A stretch of 35,248 bases of DNA from Phycisphaerae bacterium (lineage in GTDB: Bacteria > Planctomycetota > Phycisphaerae > Sedimentisphaerales > Anaerobacaceae), in contig JAGOLX010000060.1 of NCBI GenBank assembly GCA_017993835.1, positions 1-35,248 of the forward strand. Direction: 5' to 3'. Under the pieces are notes generated by a model, which was not told the origin of the DNA, ran no database searches, and saw only the letters and a list, made by a program, of their open reading frames with translations. The translations under genes were made by a program, and so were the position numbers. Positions 1 to 7,353 of the stretch are shown here, in pieces (within the stretch, counting starts at the first letter, position 1; every line of letters starts with the position of its first letter).

Positions 1-1
1 C

Positions 2-379
2 GTCGCGGGCGTCATCGGCAAACTCACCAAGGACTTCGTTGTGCCGATCATGTACCTGCACGCAGTCCGCCCGACCGCGGCATGGCGAGTGCTCCTGGAC
101 CTGGTCTCGGTGAACAAGGCGCGGTTCTTCTTGTACCTGCTGGTCCAGGCTGTCATCGGGATGACCATTGTGACTCTGGTCCTGATGGCCGCCTGCTGCA
201 CCTGCTGCCTCGCGGCGTGCCTGTTTGCCCTCCCCTATGTCCGCACGGTCGTCCTGCTGCCGGTGCACGTGTTCACGCGGTCCTACAGCCTGTACTACCT
301 GGCCCAGTATGGACCCGAACTCAACGTGTTCGCCCCCACTCCCGGCGAGCCTTCGATCCCGAGGGAACCCCCGATGTGA
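2..379 (+). CDS. C-terminal part of a multi-pass membrane protein (5' end outside window)
   Basis: The frame is open from base 2 and ends at a TGA at 377-379, so about 125 C-terminal residues are visible. A basic, aromatic stretch (FVVPIMYLHAVRPTAAWRVL) is followed by a long hydrophobic region with a small-residue, Cys-rich segment (MAACCTCCLAACLFALPYV). A second hydrophobic stretch runs into SYSLYYLAQYGPELNVF and a Pro-rich tail. This looks like the last two or three membrane helices and cytoplasmic tail of an integral membrane protein. I cannot name the family with certainty. The last 59 bases overlap the 3' end of the convergent DUF4139 gene. The ATG at 41 is internal to the same frame and is not the likely true start. 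Confidence 0.65.
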   Translation, partial: VAGVIGKLTKDFVVPIMYLHAVRPTAAWRVLLDLVSVNKARFFLYLLVQAVIGMTIVTLVLMAACCTCCLAACLFALPYVRTVVLLPVHVFTRSYSLYYLAQYGPELNVFAPTPGEPSIPREPPM

Positions 380-1775
380 CGGCCTTGAATGCCGTCGCAG
401 GCGCATCCTGTGGCTTGGACAGACGGTCCCAGTCCTCGGATCGCGTGCCCTGGTACATGGTCAGCGTGTACTGGAAGGTCCGCTCGGATCGCGGCGGCAG
501 GAGCAGGTTGAACTCCACCGTGTCCAAGTCCACCTTCTCGAACTCGTCGATTTGTCCAGCTCGCTTCAACGTCCAGTATTGCGTCTCGAAGTTCCGGCGA
601 ATCTCGACCTTGACCGGAACATCCCGCGTGTTCTTGACCTTGACCTCGAACGTCTGAATCTCGTCCCAGCCCGCGACATCCCGATCCCCGTCGAAGCGGA
701 AGTTCTCCGTGCGGGTCTCCATCAACACGGGCTCCACCACGATGTTCTCGACCGGCCCGAGGTCCAGCTCCGCCTCTTCGCCGACCGGGATGTACTTGAA
801 CGAGGACTGGCCCTCGTAAGACAGATGTCCCTGGGCGTCGGCCTTGCGGCAGGCGGTGAGCGTGCCGTCCGGGATGGGCGTCGTGCCGAGCTTGTGCTCT
901 TCGTCGTTGGTGAAGCTCAGGAACCGCTCGACCGCCTCGCCGTATCGCTCCTCTTCGTATTTGTACAGATTGACGACCGGAATCTCATCTACATCAAAGC
1001 TCAACAGTCGCTTTGACCAGCCGTTCGGAATCGTCTCGGTCCCTTCAATGGTGTACAGGAAGTACTCGCTGAGACCTTCCTTGACAATCTCCTTGGGCGC
1101 TTCGAGACCCGCCGCCATCGGCGCTGCGGGGAGGGCGTCCGCCTTGAACAGCAATCTCTCCATTTCCCTCTTGGGCCGCATGCCCCTCGACCGACCCTCT
1201 TCCTCCGCTCCCACCGGTCGGCCATAAGGATACTCGCGTTGGGCCAGTTGGGCGATCTCGTCGAGGATGTGAACCTTGCCGACGATCAGGCGGACCTGGG
1301 CATTCTCGTAGTCCTCGCCGCTGTTGTTCGTGACGCGGACGTAGCCCTCCAGGTGCATCGTCTTCTCGTCCGACGAGAGCGTTCCCATGTAGAAGGCCCG
1401 CCAGGCCAGACCGCTGGTCAGATACGTGATCTCGACGGGGACTTTGCCGCTCGTCCGGCTGCGGACGTCCCACAGGCCCACGTTCTTCACGCGGGCGGGA
1501 TAGGTCAGCTCGGCGATATCGATCTTGTCGGCCTGGGCCTTGGGCAGCATCTCCAGGCTCGTCGGGTCGATCAGCGTATTCTCCCAGGAAAACTGCAGGG
1601 CGTTCTCCCCTTCCTTCAGGGTCAGCGCCCGGCTGTCCCGCACGAGCGTCATGTCCGCGGAATTGTAGATCGTGAGCTGCACCGCGTCGCGAGCCGGCAG
1701 CGTGACCAGATCGACCTTGGCCTGGGCCTCAGCGGCAAACAACCCGATGATTGAAAGTATGCAAAACCGTTTCAT
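321..1775 (-). CDS. Secreted DUF4139-type protein, last gene of the sigma/anti-sigma operon
   Basis: Protein of 484 residues with a signal peptide (about residues 1-19, cleavage after AQA). The N-terminal part (about 20-75) has the pattern LTIYNSADMTLVRDSRALTL...IDPTSL, like the DUF4140 domain that often precedes DUF4139. The main domain carries TYLTSGLAWRAFYMGTL, VRVTNNSGEDYENAQVRLIV, EGLSEYFLYTIEGTETIPN and SYEGQSSFKYIPVGEEAEL. It is predicted to be extracytoplasmic and to form beta-sandwiches; the biochemical function of the family is unknown. The start is supported by AGGAG five bases upstream. It is a close paralogue of the gene just upstream (1936-3288) but ends with about 30 extra residues, reading into the 3' end of the convergent membrane-protein gene. 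No terminator is visible after it. Confidence 0.85.
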   Translation of the reverse strand: MKRFCILSIIGLFAAEAQAKVDLVTLPARDAVQLTIYNSADMTLVRDSRALTLKEGENALQFSWENTLIDPTSLEMLPKAQADKIDIAELTYPARVKNVGLWDVRSRTSGKVPVEITYLTSGLAWRAFYMGTLSSDEKTMHLEGYVRVTNNSGEDYENAQVRLIVGKVHILDEIAQLAQREYPYGRPVGAEEEGRSRGMRPKREMERLLFKADALPAAPMAAGLEAPKEIVKEGLSEYFLYTIEGTETIPNGWSKRLLSFDVDEIPVVNLYKYEEERYGEAVERFLSFTNDEEHKLGTTPIPDGTLTACRKADAQGHLSYEGQSSFKYIPVGEEAELDLGPVENIVVEPVLMETRTENFRFDGDRDVAGWDEIQTFEVKVKNTRDVPVKVEIRRNFETQYWTLKRAGQIDEFEKVDLDTVEFNLLLPPRSERTFQYTLTMYQGTRSEDWDRLSKPQDAPATAFKAVTSGVPSGSKARREWGRTR

Positions 1776-1807
1776 TGTGACTCCTGAAGAAAACCGTCGG
1801 TCTTTCC

Positions 1808-1900
1808 TGTCATCCTGAGCGACAGCGAAGGATCTGGCCTGCGACCGAGAGACACATCTGTGACTGTGCCCAGATCCTTCGGCTTTGCCTCAGGATGACA
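1808..1900. repeat. Palindromic intergenic element, copy A
   Basis: Imperfect inverted repeat of 93 bases. The left arm starts TGTCATCCTGAG and continues to GCGAAGGATCTGG. The right arm ends with the reverse complement, CCAGATCCTTCGGC then CTCAGGATGACA. It lies in the spacer between two paralogous DUF4139 genes. Copy B of the same family is at 3336-3454. It could form a long RNA hairpin or be a small non-autonomous mobile element; no transposase is present. Confidence 0.8.
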
Positions 1901-1935
1901 GGTCCATGTTCTGTCGCGACATACCGAATTCCCCA

Positions 1936-3288
1936 TCATCGGTTCCGCCTGTCCCAATCCTCGGCCCGGGCGCCCTGATAAGTCGTCAGCGTGTACCCGA
2001 ATGTCTTCTTCGACTGCGGCGGCATCTGGAGCGTGAACTTGACCGTGTCCAGATCGACCTTCTCGAAGGCGGTCTCGTCGCCGGACCGCTTGAGGTCCCA
2101 CTGCGGAACGCTGAAATTGCGTTTGATCTCGATCTTGGCGGGCACGTCGCGGGTGTTGCGGACCTCCACGCTGAAGACCTGGACCTCGTCCCAGCCGTTG
2201 ACGTTGCCCTTGGTGTCGAAGCGGTAGTTCTCCGTCTTCGTCTCCATGAGCTTGGGCTCGACGGCCACATCGGCGACCACCCCCAGATTCAGCTCCACCT
2301 CGTCGTTGACGGGGATATACTTGAAGGAGGACTGCCCCTCGTAGGACAGGTGCTTGGCGTCATCGACCGACCGATACACCTTGAGCTGGCCGTCGGGGAT
2401 CGGGGTCTGGCCCAGCTTGTGCTCCTCGTCGTTCTTGAAGCTCAGGAACCGCACGACGCGCAGGCCGTACCGCTCTTCCTCGTACTTGTAGAGGTTGACG
2501 ACGGGCACACCCTCAACGTCGAAGCTCGCCAGACGCTTCGACCAGCCGTTCGGGATCGTCTCGGTCCCCTCGATGGTGTAGAGGAAGTACTCGCTCAAAC
2601 CTTCCTTCACAATCTCTTTGGGCTTCATGGCGACCCCCAAAGTCATCTCGCTGAGCACTCGCCGCCCTGCCGCTCGCTCCATCGCCGGAGCAGGCATAGC
2701 GGTCGGGACCGGACGCTGCTCATCGGGCCGACCGTAAGGGTACTCGCGCTGGGCCAGTTCCGCGATCCGGTCGAGGATGTGGACCTTGCCGACGATCAGA
2801 CGGGTTTGGGCGTTTTCGTAGTCCTCGCCGCTGTTGTTGGCGACGCGGACGTAACCCTCCAGCCGCATGGTCTTCTCGTCCTGGGCCAGCGTGCCCATGT
2901 AGAAGGCCCGCCAGGTCAGGCCGCTGGTCAGGTAGGTGATCTCCACGGGGATCGGGCCGCTGATCTGGCTCTCGACGTTCCACAGACCGAGGTTCTTCAC
3001 TCGCGGCGGGTACACCAGTTCCGCGATGTCGATCTTGTCCGCCTGGGCCTTCGCCAGCATCTCCAGGCTCGTCGGATCGATCAGCGTGTTCTCCCAAGAG
3101 AACTGCAGGGCATTGGTCCCCTGCTTGAGGGTCAGCGCCCGGCTCTCGCGGACGAGCGTCATGTCCGCGGAGTTGTAGATCGTCAGTTGCACGGTGTCCC
3201 GCGAGGGCAGCGTGGTCAAGTCCACCTTGGCCGACGCGACGCCCGCGAACAAGACGCCTATCATCAAACACGAAGTTGTATGTCTCAT
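1936..3288 (-). CDS. Secreted DUF4139-type protein (paralogue of the next gene)
   Basis: Protein of 450 residues with a clear signal peptide (MRHTTSCLMIGVLFAGVASA, cleavage before KVDL). A DUF4140-like N-terminal part (LTIYNSADMTLVRESRALTL) is followed by a DUF4139 domain with TYLTSGLTWRAFYMGTL, RVANNSGEDYENAQTRLIV, EGLSEYFLYTIEGTETIPN and SYEGQSSFKYIPV. The frame stays open upstream to 3489. The start at 3288 is preferred because AGGAG sits seven bases before it, the signal peptide begins there, and the upstream extension would translate palindromic repeat copy B. It is highly similar along its length to the 321-1775 product. Predicted to be exported; function unknown. Third of four DUF4139-type genes in the operon. 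Confidence 0.86.
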   Translation of the reverse strand: MRHTTSCLMIGVLFAGVASAKVDLTTLPSRDTVQLTIYNSADMTLVRESRALTLKQGTNALQFSWENTLIDPTSLEMLAKAQADKIDIAELVYPPRVKNLGLWNVESQISGPIPVEITYLTSGLTWRAFYMGTLAQDEKTMRLEGYVRVANNSGEDYENAQTRLIVGKVHILDRIAELAQREYPYGRPDEQRPVPTAMPAPAMERAAGRRVLSEMTLGVAMKPKEIVKEGLSEYFLYTIEGTETIPNGWSKRLASFDVEGVPVVNLYKYEEERYGLRVVRFLSFKNDEEHKLGQTPIPDGQLKVYRSVDDAKHLSYEGQSSFKYIPVNDEVELNLGVVADVAVEPKLMETKTENYRFDTKGNVNGWDEVQVFSVEVRNTRDVPAKIEIKRNFSVPQWDLKRSGDETAFEKVDLDTVKFTLQMPPQSKKTFGYTLTTYQGARAEDWDRRNR

Positions 3289-3335
3289 ACGAGCACTCCT
3301 ATTGATTCGCTTGCGTGTCGTCCTGTCGGATGGTC

Positions 3336-3454
3336 TGTCATCCTGAGCGAAGCGAAGGATCTGGGCTGCGGAGTGGAGACGGCGCGTACTGCGCGACATG
3401 CCTGGCATTCGCAAGCCAGATGCTTCACTGCGCTTCGCTCCGTTCAGCATGACA
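3336..3454. repeat. Palindromic intergenic element, copy B
   Basis: Imperfect inverted repeat of 119 bases, beginning TGTCATCCTGAGCGAAGCG and ending with the complementary CGCTTCGCTCCGTTCAGCAT then GACA. It is the same family as 1808-1900 and has the same position relative to its downstream gene, just before the ribosome binding site region of a DUF4139 gene. Its centre differs from copy A. If read as protein it gives the ILRFAQDD-type false N-terminal extension. Confidence 0.8.
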
Positions 3455-3501
3455 AGGGGACCGATCATCTTGGATATCCACTCATACATCTCGACGGCAC
3501 G

Positions 3502-4650
3502 TTACGGACGGACGTTGCGACGGTGATAGTGCATCGTCAGCTCTTTCGTCCCCGGGCCTTTCTCGGTTCGGGCGGGCAGCTCGATCTCGAACTTGAGCGT
3601 GAAGGCGTCCTTCTTCGTGTACTGGAGGTTGCACTCCGCCATGTCCCATTGGCCGGGGATGTGTTGGATCATCGTCAGGACCGCGGGGCTGTCCTTGAAG
3701 TTCTCGATCTTGGCGGTGATGCTCTCGTCGGTGTCGAACAGGACGATGTTGCCGCTGTTGTTCTTGCGAAGCTCGATCTGGGCGTCCTTCATCTTCCGCT
3801 GGGTAACGACGATGTCCCGACTGTCGCCGATATAGAGTTCCATCTTCTCGCCGACCGGGACCAGCGAGGCGTTGTCCTCGCCCAGGAAGATCGTCGAGCC
3901 GTGCCCGTCCTGCTGAAAGAGGCGGGCCTTGCCGCCCCACAGGGCGAACTTGCCCAGGCCGCCCTTGTCGCTGTTGGTCACTTCGTAGCTGACCGGGATG
4001 CCCACGTTCTGGTTTTCGAGCTGTTCCGAGTCCCAGGGCAGGCTCGCGGCGTCGAATGTCCAGATCTTGCGGACCGGGACGTTCGGCTCGCTCAGGAACA
4101 GCATCTGCTTGGTTTCCTCATGGTCGATGCCCTGCTCGAAGGCCTCGCCGTAGTCGAGCAGGACGCGGGCCTTCTCGAAGTCCTCGCCGGAGAAGTTGCG
4201 AAGGACCAGGTAGCTCTTGAGGTCCACGAAGGTCTCCGCCTTGTTCGCGACCGCCTTGTACGTGATGAGCCGGTCGATGTTGCTCAGCAGGTAGCTGATC
4301 CGCACCGTCTCCGCGAAGTCGCCTGTGCTGCTGATCTCCCAGACCAGCGCCGCCTCGCCCGGCGGATAGCTGATGCTCAGCAGCGTTACATCGCTCGGAT
4401 GGTCGAGACTCACGAGCCGGATGGAGTCCTCGTTGATCTGGACGCCCTTCCAGGAGAAGTCCACCTTGTTCAGGCCCTTCTGGAGCGTGAGGACGCGTTC
4501 CTCTTCGATCAGGGTCGCGTTGGGATTGTCCAGGCGGATCACAGTCGCGGCCCGCTCGGGCAGCGCCACCAGCTTGATCCTCGCCTGCGCCCCCGCTGCG
4601 ACACAGAGCGACACAAATAGACCAATCACTGCAGCACGTTTTGCGTTCAT
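3502..4650 (-). CDS. Secreted protein, divergent relative of the DUF4139 family
   Basis: Protein of 382 residues with a signal peptide (about residues 1-23, MNAKRAAVIGLFVSLCVAAG then AQA). It shares the domain frame of its neighbours in weakened form: RLDNPNATLIEEERVLTLQKGLNKVDFSW, then ISYLLSNIDRLITYKAV where the others have TYLTSGLAWRAFYM, then VLRNFSGEDFEKARVLLDYG matching VTNNSGEDYENAQVRL. The segment KEGLSEYFLYTIEGTETIPN, nearly invariant in the other three, is replaced by VRKIWTFDAASLPWDSEQLE. It is shorter by about 70-100 residues. The 19-base gap after the anti-sigma gene suggests co-transcription. Exported; function unknown. It may have a role distinct from the other paralogues. Confidence 0.8.
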   Translation of the reverse strand: MNAKRAAVIGLFVSLCVAAGAQARIKLVALPERAATVIRLDNPNATLIEEERVLTLQKGLNKVDFSWKGVQINEDSIRLVSLDHPSDVTLLSISYPPGEAALVWEISSTGDFAETVRISYLLSNIDRLITYKAVANKAETFVDLKSYLVLRNFSGEDFEKARVLLDYGEAFEQGIDHEETKQMLFLSEPNVPVRKIWTFDAASLPWDSEQLENQNVGIPVSYEVTNSDKGGLGKFALWGGKARLFQQDGHGSTIFLGEDNASLVPVGEKMELYIGDSRDIVVTQRKMKDAQIELRKNNSGNIVLFDTDESITAKIENFKDSPAVLTMIQHIPGQWDMAECNLQYTKKDAFTLKFEIELPARTEKGPGTKELTMHYHRRNVRP

Positions 4651-4669
4651 ATCTGTCTCTCCTATTGAA

Positions 4670-6592
4670 TCAGTTGCCTATTCTGATGTTATCCCTCGAT
4701 AGCGTCTCTTGCCGTACACCATGGTATGTCGTCACTTCGTACTCGAAAACTTGCGTCTGTCGGGCCGGGACGGTCAACTCGAAACGGGCGTGGGTCGCAT
4801 CGTGCTTGCGGTATGTTGCGTCGCCGCTCGTGAGCTTCAGCGTCCAGTACGGCGTCTCAAACCCGCGAGTCACCTCGACCTCGACCGGCAGCACGTGCGC
4901 GTTCACGATCTCGATCTTCCAGGCCCGCACGTCGTCCCAGCCGTTGACCTCGCCCTTGGTATCGAAGGTGTGGTTCTCGGTCTTGACGTTCATCAGGACG
5001 GGTTTCACCTCGACCAAGCGGGCGGGACCCAATTCCAGCTCGACCTCTTCGCCGACGGGGATGTACTTCACATCCATGCCGCCGACATAGGACAGGTGTC
5101 CCTGCTCATCCGCCCGACCGTAGACACGGAACGCGCCATCCGGAATCGGAGTTTCGCCGAGTTCGTGCTCCTTGTCGTTAGCGAAGGACAGGAACCGGAT
5201 CGTCCGATCCCCCCACCGCTCTTCATCGTATTTGCACAGACTCGTCACCGGGATGTCATTGGCCTCGAAGGAGAGCAACCGCTTGCCCCACTCGTTCGGG
5301 ATTGTCTCGGTGCCTTCGATTGTGTGGAGGAAGTACTCGCTGAGCCCCTCCTTCTGGATATCCTTGCGTTCTAGAGACTCCGCCAATTGGCCGGCAACTT
5401 GCTCCTCTTGGAAAGACCAACTGCGATCCTTGTCCAGCCCGTACAGCGCATCACCCGCCATTCCACCTAACCCGCCGGTCGGTAACGGACTGCCGTAGGC
5501 GCACTGGCGTCGTGCAAGCTCAGCAATTGCATCAAGAAGATGGACTTGGCCCACAACGAGCCGGGTCCGGGCATCTTCGTAGTCCTCGCCGCTGTTGTTC
5601 TGGACGCGGACGTAGCCTTCCAGGCGCATGGTCTTCTCGTCCTTCGAGAGCGTGCCCATGTAGAAGGCCCGCCAGGAAAGGCCGCTGGTGAAGTAGGTCA
5701 ACTCGAAGGGAGTCGGACCTTCAATCTCGGAGCGGATCAGCCAGCGACCGAGTTCCCTCAGTCGCGGCGGGAAGACCAGTTGCTGAACCTGGACTTCGCC
5801 GTGGTGCTCCAGCGGCTCCAGGTGCAGCGAGGTCGGATCGATCAGCGTGTTGGCCCACATGAACTGGAGCCAGTTCCAACCGCGCTTCAAGGTCAGATTG
5901 CGCCGCTCTCGCACGAGCGTCAGGTCGGCGGCGTTGTAGATCGTCAGTTGCACGTTCTCCCGGCGAGGCAGGATGACCAGCTCGATGGCACTGGCCGGCG
6001 CAAAGGGCGGCTGCTCGTCGATTGCCGTGGCAAGCCTGTTTGTAGTGACGCCGTAAGGCGTTTCCTCATCTGCATATGCCCTTACGGGCACACTACGAAC
6101 CGAACCGACGCCGTCCTCTGCCCCCTTCATCGCGAGCATCTCGCCCGTCCGAGCGGCGTCTCCCTTGGCCATGAGCTGCTCGGCCACAGGAGGTTCCTCC
6201 ACGGCGCCCTTTGGCCTCGGCGCGGTCGCAACGCCCGGTGCAGACGGGCTCAAGGACCTCGCGTCCTTGCCACCCCGATCGGGCACGCTCAGCAGCGCAA
6301 TGCCGACGATGACCGCCGCAGCGACCGCGCCCAGCCAGGGCAATCTGTGAAACAGGATTCGTCTATTGTTCGCCCGCATCGCGGTTCGGATCGTCGCGGA
6401 AAGCAGTTCCGGCGAGGCCTTGACATCGTCGCGGAGCAGTTCCAGCGCCGAGAGCTTGCGGGCCAGTTCCTGGAGCCGCTTGCGGCAGGCCTCGCACTTT
6501 TCGAGATGCGTGCGGGCTTCGTTCGAGTCCGCCTCACAGGCCAGGTCGAACTGGTAGTCGATAAGCTGCTGATCTGTCAGATGCGTGTTCAT
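4670..6592 (-). CDS. Anti-sigma factor with zinc-finger-like N-terminus and extracytoplasmic DUF4139-type domain
   Basis: Protein of 640 residues. Residues 1-80 form a cytoplasmic anti-sigma domain with the ZAS signature H29-x3-C33-x2-C36 (THLEKCEACRKRL). A single membrane helix follows at about 85-103 (WLGAVAAAVIVGIALLSV). A low-complexity linker of about 100 residues leads to a complete DUF4140/DUF4139-like domain (about 205-640) with LTIYNAADLTLVRERRNLTL, TYFTSGLSWRAFYMGTL, RVQNNSGEDYEDARTRLVV and EGLSEYFLHTIEGTETIPN. The start overlaps the stop of the ECF sigma gene (ATGA), so the two are translationally coupled. Inference: it holds the sigma factor at the membrane, and the outer domain senses the signal. 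Its sensor domain is homologous to the secreted proteins encoded just downstream, which is unusual. Confidence 0.85.
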   Translation of the reverse strand: MNTHLTDQQLIDYQFDLACEADSNEARTHLEKCEACRKRLQELARKLSALELLRDDVKASPELLSATIRTAMRANNRRILFHRLPWLGAVAAAVIVGIALLSVPDRGGKDARSLSPSAPGVATAPRPKGAVEEPPVAEQLMAKGDAARTGEMLAMKGAEDGVGSVRSVPVRAYADEETPYGVTTNRLATAIDEQPPFAPASAIELVILPRRENVQLTIYNAADLTLVRERRNLTLKRGWNWLQFMWANTLIDPTSLHLEPLEHHGEVQVQQLVFPPRLRELGRWLIRSEIEGPTPFELTYFTSGLSWRAFYMGTLSKDEKTMRLEGYVRVQNNSGEDYEDARTRLVVGQVHLLDAIAELARRQCAYGSPLPTGGLGGMAGDALYGLDKDRSWSFQEEQVAGQLAESLERKDIQKEGLSEYFLHTIEGTETIPNEWGKRLLSFEANDIPVTSLCKYDEERWGDRTIRFLSFANDKEHELGETPIPDGAFRVYGRADEQGHLSYVGGMDVKYIPVGEEVELELGPARLVEVKPVLMNVKTENHTFDTKGEVNGWDDVRAWKIEIVNAHVLPVEVEVTRGFETPYWTLKLTSGDATYRKHDATHARFELTVPARQTQVFEYEVTTYHGVRQETLSRDNIRIGN

Positions 6593-7176
6593 CTCGTTGC
6601 ACCTATCGAATCGGGCAGTCTCTGGGCCAACGTCGCCAGGGCCCGTGACATCTGGGTCTTCACCGCGCCGACCGAGCAGCCCAGCGCCTCGGCGACCTCG
6701 CGATAGCTGAGCTGCTGGTAGTAGGCCAGGATGAGCGTCGCCCGCTGGCCGGTCGGGAGCGATTCGACCGCCTTGCGGACCTGCTCTTTCTGCTCCTGGC
6801 GGAGCAGTTCATCGGCCGGACTGGCGACATTCTCATCCGCGACCGCGGCGAGCTGGGAACCGGTCTGTTCATCGCAGTCGGTCTCCTGATCGAGGGAAAT
6901 TGTCATCCGACGCTTCCGGCGACGGGCGCCGTCGATGGTGACTCGCGTGGCGATGGTGAACAGCCAGCTCTTGAAGCCTTCGCCCCGGAAGGTGTGGGCC
7001 TTCTCGTGGACCCGCTTGAAGGTCTCCTGGAAAAGGTCTTCGGCCTGGTCTCGATTGCCCGTCATGTGACACAAATACCCCAGCACGCCGTCCCCATAGC
7101 GGCGAACCAGCTCGCGAAACGCCGTCGGATCACCCTTCAGGTGGGCGGCGATCAGATTCTCATCCGAGTATCCCAT
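6589..7176 (-). CDS. ECF-family RNA polymerase sigma factor
   Basis: Protein of 195 residues, normal for an ECF sigma-70 factor. Region 2 (about 20-85) includes GNRDQAEDLFQETFKRVHEK and FKSWLFTIATRVTIDGARRR. Region 4 (about 130-185) has LPTGQRATLILAYYQQLSY and the helix-turn-helix REVAEALGCSVGAVKTQMSR. Sigma 1.1 and region 3 are absent. It should direct RNA polymerase to a small regulon, including this operon if the ECF-like promoter at 7203-7230 is real. It is the first gene of the operon and is followed with a four-base overlap by its presumed anti-sigma factor. Only a weak ribosome binding site (GGAG about 11 bases upstream) is seen. Confidence 0.92.
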   Translation of the reverse strand: MGYSDENLIAAHLKGDPTAFRELVRRYGDGVLGYLCHMTGNRDQAEDLFQETFKRVHEKAHTFRGEGFKSWLFTIATRVTIDGARRRKRRMTISLDQETDCDEQTGSQLAAVADENVASPADELLRQEQKEQVRKAVESLPTGQRATLILAYYQQLSYREVAEALGCSVGAVKTQMSRALATLAQRLPDSIGATR

Positions 7177-7202
7177 CGAGGCTACGACTCCAACTACTCC
7201 CT

Positions 7203-7230
7203 TAGACGAGCGTCGCAGCGGTACGGTTGA
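7203..7230 (-). promoter_or_regulatory. Candidate ECF-type promoter, possibly autoregulated
   Basis: On the minus strand a -35-like TCAACC (7225-7230, containing the AAC typical of ECF promoters) is followed after 16 bases by CGTCTA (7203-7208), like the CGTC -10 core of many ECF sigma factors. The predicted start would lie about 20 bases before the sigma factor ATG. The match is by eye; the sigma-specific consensus is not known. Confidence 0.42.
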
Positions 7231-7265
7231 CCGGTCGTTGGTAAATCCTCTGTAAAACGACGAGC

Positions 7266-7341
7266 ATAGGACGAATGAGACCGATGGGACCGATGCCGGT
7301 CCGGGTCACGCGTCGCGTCCTATGAGTCCCATTCGTCCTAT
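7266..7341. repeat. Inverted repeat between the ECF operon and the isochorismatase gene
   Basis: Sixteen-base arms, ATAGGACGAATGAGAC at 7266-7281 and GTCCCATTCGTCCTAT at 7326-7341, complementary with one mismatch. The loop of 44 bases carries further GGGAC-like words. It sits just downstream of the minus-strand isochorismatase-ThuA stop codon and upstream of the ECF promoter, so it may end or stabilise the upstream transcript. There is no U-tract. Confidence 0.7.
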
Positions 7342-7353
7342 AAGTCCCACTCC

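Noticed and set aside
1808-1900. Intrinsic terminator for the DUF4139 gene at 1936.
   Set aside because: A long hairpin is possible but no U-tract follows on the minus strand, and the downstream gene has no obvious promoter of its own.
3289-3489. N-terminal extension of the DUF4139 gene beyond 3288.
   Set aside because: It would translate palindromic repeat copy B, lacks a ribosome binding site, and the signal peptide starts at 3288 after AGGAG.
1885-4620. Open frame of 911 codons on the plus strand.
   Set aside because: Antisense to two and a half well-supported DUF4139 genes; composition is a mirror of GC-rich coding on the other strand, with no domain.
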